Source: Ptiloglossa arizonensis
Lineage: Eukaryota; Arthropoda; Insecta; Hymenoptera; Colletidae
Direction: 5' to 3'
DNA length: 64,000 bases
NCBI RefSeq assembly: GCF_051014685.1
Contig: NW_027478960.1
Span: forward strand, 1 to 64,000
Shown piece by piece: positions 37,801 through 51,654 of the stretch; the stretch's first letter is position 1, and each line of letters opens with the position of its first letter. Position numbers and translations under genes: made by a program. Below the pieces are notes generated by a model. It did no database searches. It was not told the DNA's origin and saw only the letters and a program-made list of their open reading frames with translations.

Positions 37801-39195
37801 TTCCCTAGGCCATTCTGGTTAAGCGTTTGGAGCAGCAGAAGTGCGAAAAATTTGTTGTCTTCTCAACCATTTCTTAGCTTCAAACTCCCATATCTTGCGA
37901 ACGGATTGACCTAACCCAAAAATTCCTGTTGCATCTGAAAGTAGAAACTCGCCCGATTACAACGCTTTGTGCTTTTTTTCCTTAGGCCATTCTGGTTAAG
38001 CGTTTGAAGCAGCAGAATTGCGAAAAATTTTTTGCCTTCTCAACCATTTCTTGTCTTCAAACTACCATATCTCGCGAACGGATTGACCTAACCCAAAAAT
38101 TCCTGTTGCATCTGAAAGTAGAAACTCGCCCGATTACAACGCTTTGTGTTTTTTTTCCTTAGGCCATTCTGGTTAAGCGTTTGGAGCAGCAGAATTGCGA
38201 AAAATTTTTTGCCTTCTCAACCATTTCTTGTCTTCAAACTCCCATATCTCGCGAACGGATTGACCTAACCCAAAAATTCCTGTTGCATCTGAAAGTAGAA
38301 ACTCGCCCGATTACAACGGTATGTGTATTTTTTCCCTAGGCCATTCTGGTTAAGCGTTTGGAGCAGCAGAAGTGCGAAAAATTTGTGGTCTTCTCAACCA
38401 TTTCTTAGCTTCAAACTCCCATATCTCGCGAACGGATTGACCTATCCCAAAAATTCCTGTTGCATCTGAAAGTAGAAACCCGCCCGATTACAAAGGTATG
38501 TGTATTTTTTCCCTAGGCCATTCTGGTTAAGCGTTTGGAGCAGCAGAATTGCGAAAAATTTGTTCTCTTCTTAAGCAGTTCTTAGCTTCAAACTCCCATA
38601 TCTCGCGAACGGATTGACCTAACCCAAAAATTCCTATTGTAACTGAAAGTAGAAACTCGCCCGATTACAACGGTGTGCGTATTTTTTCCCTAGGACATTC
38701 TGGTTATGCGTTTGGAGCAGCAGAATTGCGAAAAATTTGTTCTCTTCTCAACCATTTCTTAGCTTCAAACTCTCATATCTCGCGAACGGATTGACCTAAC
38801 CTAAAACTTCCTATTGCATTTGAAAGTAGAAACTCGCCCGATTACAACGGTACGTGTATTTTTCCCCTAGGCCATTCTGGTTAAGCGATTGGAGCAGCAG
38901 AAGTGCGAAAAATTTGTTGTCATGTCAACCATTTCTTCGCTTCAAAGTCCCATATCTCGCGAACGGATTGACCTAACCCAACAATTCCTGTTGTAACTGA
39001 AAGTAGAAGCTCGTCCGATTACAACGGTATGGGTATTTTTCCCCTAGGCCATTCTGGATAAGCGATTGGGGCAGCAGAGGTGCGAAAAATTTGTTGTCTT
39101 GTCAACCATTTCTTAGCTTCAATGTCCCATATCTCGCGAACGGATTGACCTAACCCAAAAATTCCTATTGTAACTGAAAGTAGAAACTCGCCCGA
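34050..39195. repeat. 10-unit HOR, about 2.9 copies (1,774 bp period)
   Basis: Three successive blocks match at an offset of 1,774 bp, four bases more than ten units: about 34050-35823, 35824-37597 and 37598-39195. The third is cut short where ACGTGT near 39200 replaces the expected ATGGG. Blocks two and three are closer to each other than to block one; the TCCCGTATCTCG and ATAATAGAAG units are shared at 35578/37352 and 35809/37583. Each block holds a pair of adjacent monomers with the variant ACGCTTTGTG, followed by T8 (one copy has CTTTTTTT). Confidence 0.85.
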
Positions 39196-40530
39196 TTACA
39201 ACGGTACGTGTATTTTTCCCCTAGGCCATTCTGGATAAGCGTTTGAAGCAGCAGAATTGCGAAAAATTTTTTACCTTCTCAACCATTTCTTGGCTTCAAA
39301 TTCCCATATCTCGCGAAGGGATTGACCTAACCCAAAAATTTCTATTGTAACTGAAAGTAGAAACTCGCCCGATTACAACGGTGTACGTATTTTTTCCTTA
39401 GGCCATTCTGGTTAAGCGTTTGGAGCAGCAGAAAGGCGAAAAATTTGTTGTCTTCTCAACCATTTCTTAGCTTCAAACTCCCATATCTCGCGAACGAATT
39501 GACCTAACCCAAAAATTCCTGTTGCATCTGTAGTAGACCCTCGCCCGATTACAACGGTATGCGTTTTCTTTCCTTAGGCCATTCTGGTTAAGCGTTTGGA
39601 GCAGCAGAATTGCGAAAAATTTGTTGCCTTCTCAACCATTTCTTGTCTTCAAACTCCCATATCTCGCGAACGGATTGACCTAACCCAAAAATTCCTATTG
39701 GAACGGAAAGTAGAAACTCGCCCGCTTACAGCGGTATGTGTATTTTTTCCCTAGGCCATTCTGGTTAAGCCTTTGGACCATAAGAATTGCGAAAAATTTT
39801 TTGCCTTCTCAACCATTTCTTGGCTTCAAACTCCCATATCTCGCGAACGGATTGACCCAACCCAAAAATTCCTGCTGCGTCTGATAGTAGAAACTCGCCC
39901 GATTACAACGGTACGTGTATTTTTCCCGTAGGCCATTCTGGTTAAGCGTGTGGAGCAGCAGAATTGCGAAAAATTTGTTGTCTTCTCAACCATTTCTTAG
40001 CTTCAAACTCCCATATGTCGCGAACGGATTGACCTAACCCAAAAACTCCTATTGCATCGTAAAGTAGAAGCTCGCCCGATTACAACGGTATGTGTATTTT
40101 TTCCCTAGGCCATTCTGGTTAAGCGTTTGAAGCAGCAGAATTGCGAAAAATTTTTTGCCTTCTCAACTATTTCTTGGCTTCAAACTCCCATATCTCGCGA
40201 ACGGATTGACCTAACCCAAAAGTCCAATTGCATCTGAAAGCAGAAACTCGCCCGATTACAACGGTACGTGTATTTTTCCCCTAGGCCATTCTGGATAAGC
40301 GATTGGAGCAGCAGAATTGCGAAAAATTTTTTGCCTTCTCAACCATTTCTTGGCTTCAAACTCCCATATCTCGCGAAAGGATTGACCTAACCCAAAAATT
40401 CCTATTGCATCTGAAAGTAGAACCTCGCCCGATTACAACGGTATGTGTATTTTTCCCTAGGCCATTCTGGTTAAGCGTTTGGAGCAGCAGAAGTGCGAAA
40501 AATTTGTTGTCTTCTCAACCATTTCTTAGC
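37323..40530. repeat. Long-range duplicated segment, copy 1 (3.2 kb)
   Basis: This segment matches 59996-63203 at a constant offset of 22,673 bp, including rare units such as CCAAAAATTTCTATTG near 39340 and the CATAAGAATTGCG unit near 39779. It covers the end of the 10-unit series and the 39.2-40.5 kb mosaic. Differences seen include TTCCCATATCTCGCGAAGGG near 39301 against CTCCCATATCTCGCGAACGG in the other copy. Confidence 0.85.
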
Positions 40531-41206
40531 TTCAAACTCCCATATCTTGCGAACGGATTGACCTAACCCAAAAATTCCTGTTGCATCTGAAAGTAGAAAC
40601 TCGCCCGATTACAACGCTTTGTGTTTTTTTTCCTTAGGCCATTCTGGTTAAGCGTTTGGAGCAGCAGAATTGCGAAAAATTTTTTGCCTTCTCAACCATT
40701 TCTTGTCTTCAAACTCCCATATCTCGCGAACGGATTGACCTAACCCAAAAATTCCTTTTGCATCTGAAAGTAGAAACTCGCCCGATTACAACGCTTTGTG
40801 TTTTTTTTCCTTAGGCCATTCTGGTTAAGCGTTTGGAGCAGCAGAATTGCGAAAAATTTTTTGCCTTCTCAACCATTTCTTGTCTTCAAACTCGCATATC
40901 TCGCGAACGGATTGACCTAACCCAAAAATTCCTGTTGCATCTGAAAGTAGAAACTCGCCCGATTACAACGGTATGTGTATTTTTTCCCTAGGCCATTCTG
41001 GTTAAGCGTTTGGAGCAGCAGAAGTGCGAAAAATTTGTGGTCTTCTCAACCATTTCTTAGCTTCAAACTCCCATATCTCGCGAACGGATTGACCTAACCC
41101 AAAAATTCCTGTTGCATCTGAAAGTAGAAACCCGACCGATTACAAAGGTATGTGTATTTTTTCCCTAGGCCATTCTGGTTAAGCGTTTGGAGCAGCAGAA
41201 TTGCGA

Positions 41207-43100
41207 AAAATTTGTTCTCTTCTTAAGCAGTTCTTAGCTTCAAACTCCCATATCACGCGAACGGATAGACCTAACCCAAAAATTCCTATTGTAACTGAAA
41301 GTAGAAACTCGCCCGATTACAACGGTGTGCGTATTTTTTCCCTAGGACATTCTGGTTATGCGTTTGGAGCAGCAGAATTGCGAAAAATTGGTTCTCTTCT
41401 CAACCATTTCTTAGCTTCAAACTCTCATATCTGGCGAACGGATTGACCTAACCCAAAAATTCCTATTGCATTTGAAAGTAGAAACTCGCCCGATTACAAC
41501 GGTACGTGTATTTTTCCCCTAGGCCATTCTGGTTAAGCGATTGGAGCAGCAGAAGTGCGAAAAATTTGTTGTCATGTCAACCATTTCTTCGCTTCAAAGT
41601 CCCATATCTCGCGAACGGATTGACCTAACCCAAAAATTCCTGTTGTAACTGAAAGTAGAAGCTCGTCCGATTACAACGGTATGGGTATTTTTCCCCTAGG
41701 CCATTCTGGATAAGCGATTGGGGCAGCAGAGGTGCGAAAAATTTGTTGTCTTGTCAACCATTTCTTAGCTTCAATGTCCCATATCTCGCGAACGGATTGA
41801 CCTAACCCAAAAATTCCTATTGTAACTGAAAGTAGAAACTCGCCCGATTACAACGGTGTGCGTATTTTTTCCTTAGGCCATTCTGGTTAAGCGATTGGAG
41901 CAGCAGAAGTGCGAAAAATTTGTTTTCCTGTCAACCATTTCTTAGCTTCAAAGTCCCTTATCTCGCGAACGGATTGACTTAACCCAAAAATTCCTATTGT
42001 AACTGAAAGTAGAAACTCGTCCGATTACAACGGTATGGGTATTTTTTCTCTAGGCCATTCTGGTTAAGCGTTTGGAGCAGCAGAATTGCGAAAAATTTTT
42101 TGCGTTCCCAAACATTTCTTGGCTTCAAACTCCCATATCTCGCGAACGGATTGACCTAACCCAAAAATTCCTATTGCATTTGAAAGTATAATAGAAGCTC
42201 TTCCGATTACAACGGTACGTGTATTTTTCCCCTAGGCCATTCTGGATAAGCGATTGGAGCAGCAGAATTGCGAAAAATTTTTTGCCTTCTCAACCATTTC
42301 TTGGCTTCAAACTCCCATATCTCGCGAAAGGATTGACCTAACCCAAAAATTCCTATTGCATCTGAAAGTAGAACCTCGCCCGATTACAACGGTATGTGTA
42401 TTTTTCCCTAGGCCATTCTGGTTAAGCGTTTGGAGCAGCAGAAGTGCGAAAAATTTGTTGTCTTCTCAACCATTTCTTAGCTTCAAACTCCCATATCTTG
42501 CGAACGGATTGACCTAACCCAAAAATTCCTGTTGCATCTGAAAGTAGAAACTCGCCCGATTACAACGCTTTGTGTTTTTTTTCCTTAGGCCATTCTGGTT
42601 AAGCGTTTGGAGCAGCAGAATTGCGAAAAATTTTTTGCCTTCTCAATCATTTCTTGTCTTCAAACTACCATATCTCGCGAACGGATTGACCTAACCCAAA
42701 AATTCCTGTTGCATCTGAAAGTAGAAACTCGCCCGATTACAACGCTTTGTGTTTTTTTTCCTTAGGCCATTCTGGTTAAGCGTTTGGAGCAGCAGAATTG
42801 CGAAAAATTTTTTGCCTTCTCAACCATTTGTTGTCTTCAAACTCCCATATCTCGCGAACGGATTGACCTATCCCAAAAATTCCTGTTGCATCTGAAAGTA
42901 GAAACCCGCCCGATTACAAAGGTATGTGTATTTTTTCCCTAGGCCATTCTGGTTAAGCGTTTGGAGCAGCAGAATTGCGAAAAATTTGTTCTCTTCTTAA
43001 GCAGTTCTTAGCTTCAAACTCCCATATCTCGCGAACGGATTGACCTAACCCAAAAATTCCTATTGTAACTGAAAGTAGAAACTCGCCCGATTACAACGGT
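41207..43100. repeat. 1.9 kb duplicated segment, copy 1
   Basis: Matches 44926-46819 at a constant offset of 3,719 bp (two bases more than 21 units). Shared rare units are CTTCTTAAGCAGTTC, CCTAGGACA(T/G)TCTGG, ATCTGGCGAACGG, TTCAATGTCCC and the ATAAT insertion. Differences include CACGCGAACGGATAGACC near 41252 against CTCGCGAACGGATTGACC. Confidence 0.82.
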
Positions 43101-43339
43101 GTGCGTATTTTTTCCCTAGGACATTCTGGTTATGCGTTTGGAGCAGCAGAATTGCGAAAAATTTGTTCTCTTCTCAACCATTTCTTAGCTTCAAGCTGTC
43201 ATATCTCGCGAACGGATTGACCTAACCCAAAAATTCCTATTGCATTTGAAAGTAGAAACTCGCCCGATTACAACGGTACGTGTATTTTTCCCCTAGGCCA
43301 TTCTGGTTAAGCGTTTGGAGCAGCAGAAGTGCGAAAAAT

Positions 43340-43800
43340 TTGTTGTCATGTCAACCATTTCTTCGCTTCAAAGTCCCATATCTCGCGAACGGATTGGCCT
43401 AACCCAAAAATTCCTGTTGTAACTGAAAGTAGAAGCTCGTCCGATTACAACGGTACGTGTATTTTTCCCCTAGGCCATTCTGGATAAGCGATTGGAGCAG
43501 CAGAATTGCGAAAAATTTTTTGCCTTCTCAACCATTTCTTGGCTTCAAACTCCCATATCTCGCGAAAGGATTGACCTAACCCAAAAATTCCTATTGCATC
43601 TGAAAGTAGAACCTCGCCCGATTACAACGGTATGTGTATTTTTCCCTAGGCCATTCTGGTTAAGCGTTTGGAGCAGCAGAAGTGCGAAAAATTTGTTGTC
43701 ATGTCAACCATTTCTTCGCTTCAAAGTCCCATATCTCGCGAACGGATTGACCTAACCCAAAAATTCCTGTTGTAACTGAAAGTAGAAGCTCGTCCGATTA
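43340..43800. repeat. Two-monomer insertion patch in the mosaic
   Basis: The unit starting TGTTGTCATGTCAACC at 43341 recurs at 43694, 353 bp later. The two monomers between begin with CGGATAAGCGATTGGAGCAG-type sequence otherwise found at 42.2-42.5 kb. The open frame shared by nine other copies of this pair changes at its end here because the monomer switches subtype near 43700. This is a small in-register conversion or exchange product. Confidence 0.7.
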
Positions 43801-44925
43801 CAGCGGTAGGGGTATTTTTCCCCTAGGCCATTCTGGATAAGCGATTGGGGCAGCAGAGGTGCGAAAAATTTGTTGTCTTGTCAACCATTTCTTAGCTTCA
43901 AAGTCCCATATCTCGCGAACGGATTGACCTAACCCAAAAATTCCTATTGTAACTGAAAGTAGAAACTCGCCCGATTACAACGGTGTGCGTATTTTTTCCT
44001 TAGGCCATTCTGGTTAAGCGATTGGAGCAGCAGAAGTGCGAAAAATTTGTTGTCTTGTCAACCATTTCTTAGCTTCAAAGTCCCAAATCTCGCGAACGGA
44101 TTGACCTAACCCAAAAATTCCTATCGCATTTGAAACTAGAAACTAGCCCGATTACAACGGTACGTGTATTTTTCCCCTAGGCCATTCTGGATAAGCGTTT
44201 GAAGCAGCAGAATTGCGAAAAATTTTTTACCTTCTCAACCATTTCTTGGCTTCAAACTCCCATATCTCGCGAACGGATTGACCTAACCCAAAAATTCCTA
44301 TTGCATCTGAAAGTAGAAACTCGCCCGTTTACAACGGTATGTGTATTTTTTCCCTAGGCCATTCTGGTTAAGCGTTTGGAGCAGCAGAAGTGCGAAAAAT
44401 TTGTTGTCTTCTCAACCATTTCTTAGCTTCAAACTCCCATATCTCGCGATCGAATTGACCTAACCCAAAAATTCCTGTTGCATCTGTAGTAGACCCTCGC
44501 CCGATTACAACGGTATGTGTTTTCTTTCCTTAGGCCATTCTGGTTAAGCGTTTGGAGCAGCAGAATTGCGAAAAATTTGTTGCCTTGTCAACCATTTCTT
44601 GTCTTCAAACTCCCATATCCCGCGAACGGATTGACCTAACCCAAAAATTCCTATTGGAACGGAAAGTAGAAACTCGCCCGCTTACAGCGGTATGTGTATT
44701 TTTTCCCTAGGCCATTCTGGTTAAGCCTTTGGAGCATAAGAATTGCGAAAAATTTTTTGCCTTCTCAACCATTTCTTGGCTTCAAACTTTCATATCTCGC
44801 GAACGGATTGACCCAACCCAAAAATTCCTGCTGCGTCTGATAGTAGAAACTCGCCCGATTACAACGGTACGTGTATTTTTCCCGTAGGCAATTCTGGTTA
44901 AGTGTTCGGTGTAGCAGAAGTGCGA

Positions 44926-46819
44926 AAAATTTGTTCTCTTCTTAAGCAGTTCTTAGCTTCAAACTCCCATATCTCGCGAACGGATTGACCTAACCCAAAA
45001 ATTCCTATTGTAACTGAAAGTAGAAACTCGCCCGATTACAACGGTGTGCGTATTTTTTCCCTAGGACAGTCTGGTTATGCGTTTGGAGCAGCAGAATTGC
45101 GAAAAATTGGTTCTCTTCTCAACCATTTCTTAGCTTCAAACTCTCATATCTGGCGAACGGATTGACCTAACCCAAAAATTCCTATTGCATTTGAAAGTAG
45201 AAACTCGCCCGATTACAACGGTACGTGTATTTTTCCCCTAGGCCATTCTGGTTAAGCGATTGGAGCAGCAGAAGTGCGAAAAATTTGTTGTCATGTCAAC
45301 CATTTCTTCGCTTCAAAGTCCCATATCTCGCGAACGGATTGACCTAACCCAAAAATTCCTGTTGTAACTGAAAGTAGAAGCTCGTCCGATTACAACGGTA
45401 TGGGTATTTTTCCCCTAGGCCATTCTGGATAAGCGATTGGGGCAGCAGAGGTGCGAAAAATTTGTTGTCTTGTCAACCATTTCTTAGCTTCAATGTCCCA
45501 TATCTCGCGAACGGATTGACCTAACCCAAAAATTCCTATTGTAACTGAAAGTAGAAACTCGCCCGATTACAACGGTGTGCGTATTTTTTCCTTAGGCCAT
45601 TCTGGTTAAGCGATTGGAGCAGCAGAAGTGCGAAAAATTTGTTTTCCTGTCAACCATTTCTTAGCTTCAAAGTCCCTTATCTCGCGAACGGATTGACTTA
45701 ACCCAAAAATTCCTATTGTAACTGAAAGTAGAAACTCGTCCGATTACAACGGTATGGGTATTTTTTCTCTAGGCCATTCTGGTTAAGCGTTTGGAGCAGC
45801 AGAATTGCGAAAAATTTTTTGCGTTCCCAAACATTTCTTGGCTTCAAACTCCCATATCTCGCGAACGGATTGACCTAACCCAAAAATTCCTATTGCATTT
45901 GAAAGTATAATAGAAGCTCTTCCGATTACAACGGTACGTGTATTTTACCCCTAGGCCATTCTGGATAAGCGATTGGAGCAGCAGAATTGCGAAAAATTTT
46001 TTGCCTTCTCAACCATTTCTTGGCTTCAAACTCCCATATCTCGCGAAAGGATTGACCTAACCCAAAAATTCCTATTGCATCTGAAAGTAGAACCTCGCCC
46101 GATTACAACGGTATGTGTATTTTTCCCTAGGCCATTCTGGTTAAGCGTTTGGAGCAGCAGAAGTGCGAAAAATTTGTTGTCTTCTCAACCATTTCTTAGC
46201 TTCAAACTCCCATATCTTGCGAACGGATTGACCTAACCCAAAAATTCCTGTTGCATCTGAAAGTAGAAACTCGCCCGATTACAACGCTTTGTGTTTTTTT
46301 TCCTTAGGCCATTCTGGTTAAGCGTTTGGAGCAGCAGAATTGCGAAAAATTTTTTGCCTTCTCAATCATTTCTTGTCTTCAAACTACCATATCTCGCGAA
46401 CGGATTGACCTAACCCAAAAATTCCTGTTGCATCTGAAAGTAGAAACTCGCCCGATTACAACGCTTTGTGTTTTTTTTCCTTAGGCCATTCTGGTTAAGC
46501 GTTTGGAGCAGCAGAATTGCGAAAAATTTTTTGCCTTCTCAACCATTTCTTGTCTTCAAACTCCCATATCTCGCGAACGGATTGACCTATCCCAAAAATT
46601 CCTGTTGCATCTGAAAGTAGAAACCCGCCCGATTACAAAGGTATGTGTATTTTTTCCCTAGGCCATTCTGGTTAAGCGTTTGGAGCAGCAGAATTGCGAA
46701 AAATTTGTTCTCTTCTTAAGCAGTTCTTAGCTTCAAACTCCCATATCTCGCGAACGGATTGACCTAACCCAAAAATTCCTATTGTAACTGAAAGTAGAAA
46801 CTCGCCCGATTACAACGGT
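44926..46819. repeat. 1.9 kb duplicated segment, copy 2
   Basis: Second copy of 41207-43100. It ends at 46820, where TACGTG replaces GTGCG. Its right-hand part runs into the first copy of the 5,491 bp block, so the latter was made after this segment had been copied or was assembled from it. Confidence 0.82.
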
Positions 46820-49800
46820 ACGTGTATTTTTCCCCTAGGCCATTCTGGTTAAGCGATTGGAGCAGCAGAAGTGCGAAAAATTTGTTGTCATGTCAGCCAT
46901 TTCTTCGCTTCAAAGTCCCATATCTCGCGAATGGATTGACCTAACCCAAAAATTCCTGTTGTAACTGAAAGTAGAAGCTCGTCCAATTACAACGGTATGG
47001 GTATTTTTCCCCTAGGCCATTCTGGATAAGCGATTGGGGCAGCAGAGGTGCGAAAAATTTGTTGTCTTGTCAACCATTTCTTAGCTTCAAAGTCCCATAT
47101 CTCGCGAACGGATTGACCTAACCCAAAAATTCCTATTGTAACTGAAAGTAGAAACTCGCCCGATTACAACGGTGTGCGTATTTTTTCCTTAGGCCATTCT
47201 GGTTAAGCGATTGGAGCAGCAGAAGTGCGAAAAATTTGTTGTCTTGTCAACCATTTCTTAGCTTCAAAGTCCCAAATCTCGCGAACGGATTGACCTAACC
47301 CAAAAATTCCTATCGCATTTGAAACTAGAAACTAGCCCGATTACAACGGTACGTGTATTTTTCCCCTAGGCCATTCTGGATAAGCGTTTGAAGCAGCAGA
47401 ATTGCGAAAAATTTTTTACCTTCTCAACCATTTCTTGGCTTCAAACTCCCATATCTCGCGAACGGATTGACCTAACCCAAAAATTCCTATTGCATCTGAA
47501 AGTAGAAACTCGCCCGTTTACAACGGTATGTGTATTTTTTCCCTAGGCCATTCTGGTTAAGCGTTTGGAGCAGCAGAAATGCGAAAAATTTGTTGTCTTC
47601 TCAACCATTTCTTAGCTTCAAACTCCCATATCTCGCGAACGAATTGACCTAACCCAAAAATTCCTGTTGCATCTGTAGTAGACCCTCGCCCGATTACAAC
47701 GGTATGTGTTTTCTTTCCTTAGGCCATTCTGGTTAAGCGTTTGGAGCAGCAGAATTGCGAAACATTTTTTACCTTCTCAACCATTTCTTGGCTTCAAACT
47801 CCCATATCTCGCGAACGGATTGACCTAACCCAAAAATTCCTATTGGAACGGAAAGTAGAAACTCGCCCGCTTACAGCGGTATGTGTATTTTTTCCCTAAG
47901 CCATTCTGGTTAAGCCTTTGGAGCATAAGAATTGCGAAAAATTTTTTGCCTTCTCAACCATTTCTTGGCTTCAAACTTTCATATCTCGCGATCGAATTGA
48001 CCCAACCCAAAAATTCCTGCTGCGTCTGATAGTAGAAACTCGCCCGATTACAACGGTACGTGTATTTTTCCCGTAGGCAATTCTGGTTAAGTGTTCGGTG
48101 TAGCAGAAGTGCGAAAAATTTGTTGTCTTCTCAACTATCTCTTAGTTTCAAACTCACATATCTCGCGAACGGATTGACCTAACCCAAAAATTCCTGTTGC
48201 ATCTGAAAGTAGAAAGTCGCCCGATTATAACGGTATGTGTATTTTTTCCCTACACCATTCTGGTTAAGCGCTTGGAGCAGCAAAATTGCGAAAAATTTTT
48301 TGCCTTCTCAACCATTTCTTGTCTTCAAACTCCCATATCTCGCGAACGGATTGACCTTACCCAAAAATTCCTATTGCATCTGAAAGTAGAAACTCGCCCG
48401 GTTACAACGGTATGTGTATTTTTCCCCTAGGCCATTCTGGATATGCGATTGGGGCAGCAGAGTTGCGAAAAATTTGTTGTCTTGTCAACCATTTCTTACC
48501 TTCAATGTCCCGTATCTCGCGAACGGATTGACCTAACCCAAAAATTCCTATTGTAACTGAAAGTAGAAACTTGCCCAATTACAACGGTGTGCGTATTTTT
48601 TCCCTAGGCCATTCTGGTTATGCGTTTGGAGCAGCAGAATTGCGAAAAATTTTTTGCCTTCTCAACCATTTCTTGTCTTCAAACTCCCATATCTCGCGAA
48701 CGGATTGACCTAACCCAAAAATTCCTGTTGCATCTGAAAGTAGAAACTCGCCCGATTACAACGGTATGTGTATTTTTTCCCTAGGCCATTCTGTTTAAGC
48801 GTTTGGAGCAGCAGAAGTGCGAAAAATTTGTGGTCTTCTCAACCATTTCTTAGCTTCAAACTCCCATATCTCGCGAACGGATTGACCTAACCCAAAAACT
48901 CCTATTGTAACTGATAGTAGAAACTCGCCCGATTACAACGGTGTGCGTATTTTTTCCCTAGGACATTCTGGTTATGCGTTTGGAGCAGCAGAATTGCGAA
49001 AAATTTGTTCTCTTCTCAACCATTTCTTAGCTTCAAACTCTCATATCTCGCGAACGGATTGACCTAACCCAAAAATTCCTATTGCATTTGAAAGTAGAAA
49101 CTCGCCCGATTACAACGGTACGTGTATTTTTCCCCTAGGCCATTCTGGTTAAGCGATTGGAGCAGCAGAAGTGCGAAAAATTTGTTGTCATGTCAACCAT
49201 TTCTTCGCTTCAAAGTCCCATATCTCGCGAACGGATTGACCTAACCCAAAAATTCCTGTTGTAACTGAAAGTAGAAGCTCGTCCGATTACAACGGTATGG
49301 GTATTTTTCCCCTAGGCCATTCTGGATAAGCGATTGGGGCAGCAGAGGTGCGAAAAATTTGTTGTCTCATCAACCATTTCTTAGCTTCAATGTCCCATAT
49401 CTCGCGAACGGATTGACCTAACCCAAAAATTCCTATTGTAACTGAAAGTAGATACTCGTCCAATTACAACGGTATGGGTATTTTTTCTCTAGGCCATTCT
49501 GGTTAAGCGTTTGGAGCAGCAGAGTTGCGAAAAATTTTTTGCGTTCCCAAACATTTCTTGGCTTCAAACTCCCATATCTCGCGAACGGATTGACCTAACC
49601 CAAAAATTCCTATTGCATTTGAAAGTATAATAGAAGCTCTTCCGATTACAACGGTACGTGTATTTTTCCCCTAGGCAATTCTGGATAAGCGATTGGAGCA
49701 GCAGAATTGCGAAAAATTTTTTGCCTTCTCAACCATTTCTTGGCTTCAAACTCCCATATCTCGCGAACGGATTGACCCAACCCAAAAATTCCTGCTGCGT

Positions 49801-51654
49801 CTGATAGTAGAAACTCGCCCGATTACAACGGTACGTGTATTTTTCCCGTAGGCAATTCTGGTTAAGCGTTCGGTGTAGCAGAAGTGCGAAAAATTTGTTG
49901 TCTTCTCAACTATCTCTTAGTTTCAAACTCACATATCTCGCAAACGGATTGACCTAACCCAAAAATTCCTGTTGCATCTGAAAGTAGAAACTCGCCCGAT
50001 TACAACGGTATGTGTATTTTTTCCCTAGGCCATTCTGGTTAAGCGTTTGGAGCAGCAGAATTGCGAAAAATTTGTTCTCTTCTCAAGCAGTACTTAGCTT
50101 CAAACTCCCAAATCTAGCAAACGGATTGACCTAACCCAAAAATTCCTATCGCATTTGAAACTAGAAACTCGCCCGATTACAACGGTACGTGTATTTTTCC
50201 CCTAGGCCATTCTGGATAAGCGTTTGAAGCAGCAGAATTGCGAAAAATTTTTTACCTTCTCAACCATTTCTTGGCTTCAAACTCCCATATCTCGCGAACG
50301 GATTGACCTAACCCAAAAATTCCTATTGCATCAGAAAGTAGAAACTCGCCCGATTACAACGGTATGTGTATTTTTCCCCTAGGCCATTCTGGATATGCGA
50401 TTGGGGCAGCAGAGTTGCGAAAAATTTGTTGTCTTGTCAACCATTTCTTACCTTCAATGTCCCGTATCTCGCGAACGGATTGACCTAACCCAAAAATTCC
50501 TATTGTAACTGAAAGTAGAAACTCGCCCACTTACAACGGTGTGCGTATTTTTTCCCTAGGCCATTCTGGTTATGCGTTTGGAGCAGCAGAATTGCGAAAA
50601 ATTTGTTCTCTTCTCAACCATTTCTTAGCTTCAAACTCTCATATCTCGCGAACGGATTGACCTAACCCAAAAATTCCTATTGCATTTGAAAGTAGAAACT
50701 CGCCCGATTACAACGGTACGTGTATTTTTCCCGTAGGCAATTCTGGTTAAGCGTTCGGTGTAGCAGAAGTGCGAAAAATTTGTTGTCTTCTCAACTATCT
50801 CTTAGTTTCAAACTCACATATCTCGTGAACGGATTGAACAAACCCAAAAATTCCTGCTGCGTCTCAAAGTATTAACTCGCCCGATTACAACGGTATGTGT
50901 ATTTTTCCCCTATGCCATTCTGGATATGCGATTGGGGCAGCAGAGTTGCGAAAAATTTGTTGTCTTGTCAACCATTTCTTACCTTCAATGTCCCGTATCT
51001 CGCGAACGGATTGACCTAACCCAAAAATTCCTATTGTAACTGAAAGTAGAAACTCGCCCACTTACAACGGTGTGCGTATTTTTTCCCTAGGCCATTCTGG
51101 TTATGCGTTTGGAGCAGCAGAATTGCGAAAAATTTGTTCTCTTCTCAACCATTTCTTAGCTTCAAACTCTCATATCTCGCGAACGGATTGACCTAACCCA
51201 AAAATTCCTATTGCATTTGAAAGTAGAAACTCGCCCGATTACAACGGTACGTGTATTTTTCCCGTAGGCAATTCTGGTTAAGCGTTCGGTGTAGCAGAAG
51301 TGCGAAAAATTTGTTGTCTTCTCAACTATCTCTTAGTTTCAAACTCACATATCTCGTGAACGGATTGAACAAACCCAAAAATTCCTGCTGCGTCTCAAAG
51401 TATTAACTCGCCCGATTACAACGGTATGTGTATTTTTCCCCTAGGCCGTTCTGGATATGCGATTGGGGCAGCAGAGTTGCGAAAAATTTGTTGTCTTGTC
51501 AACCATTTCTTACCTTCAATGTCCCGTATCTCGCGAACGGATTGACCTAACCCAAAAATTCCTATTGTAACTGAAAGTAGAAACTCGCCCACTTACAACG
51601 GTGTGCGTATTTTTTCCCTAGGCCATTCTGGTTAAGCGTTTGGAGCAGCAGAAT
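46164..51654. repeat. 31-unit HOR, copy 1 (5,491 bp)
   Basis: First copy of a long tandem duplication. Matching positions lie exactly 5,491 bp apart along its length (for example the ATAAT unit at 49625 and 55116, and GGATATGCG at 50391 and 55882). The period is four bases more than 31 units. The left edge is within a monomer: 46163 has G in GAAGTGCG where the corresponding 51654 has T. Looser matching extends back to about 46117. Confidence 0.92.
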
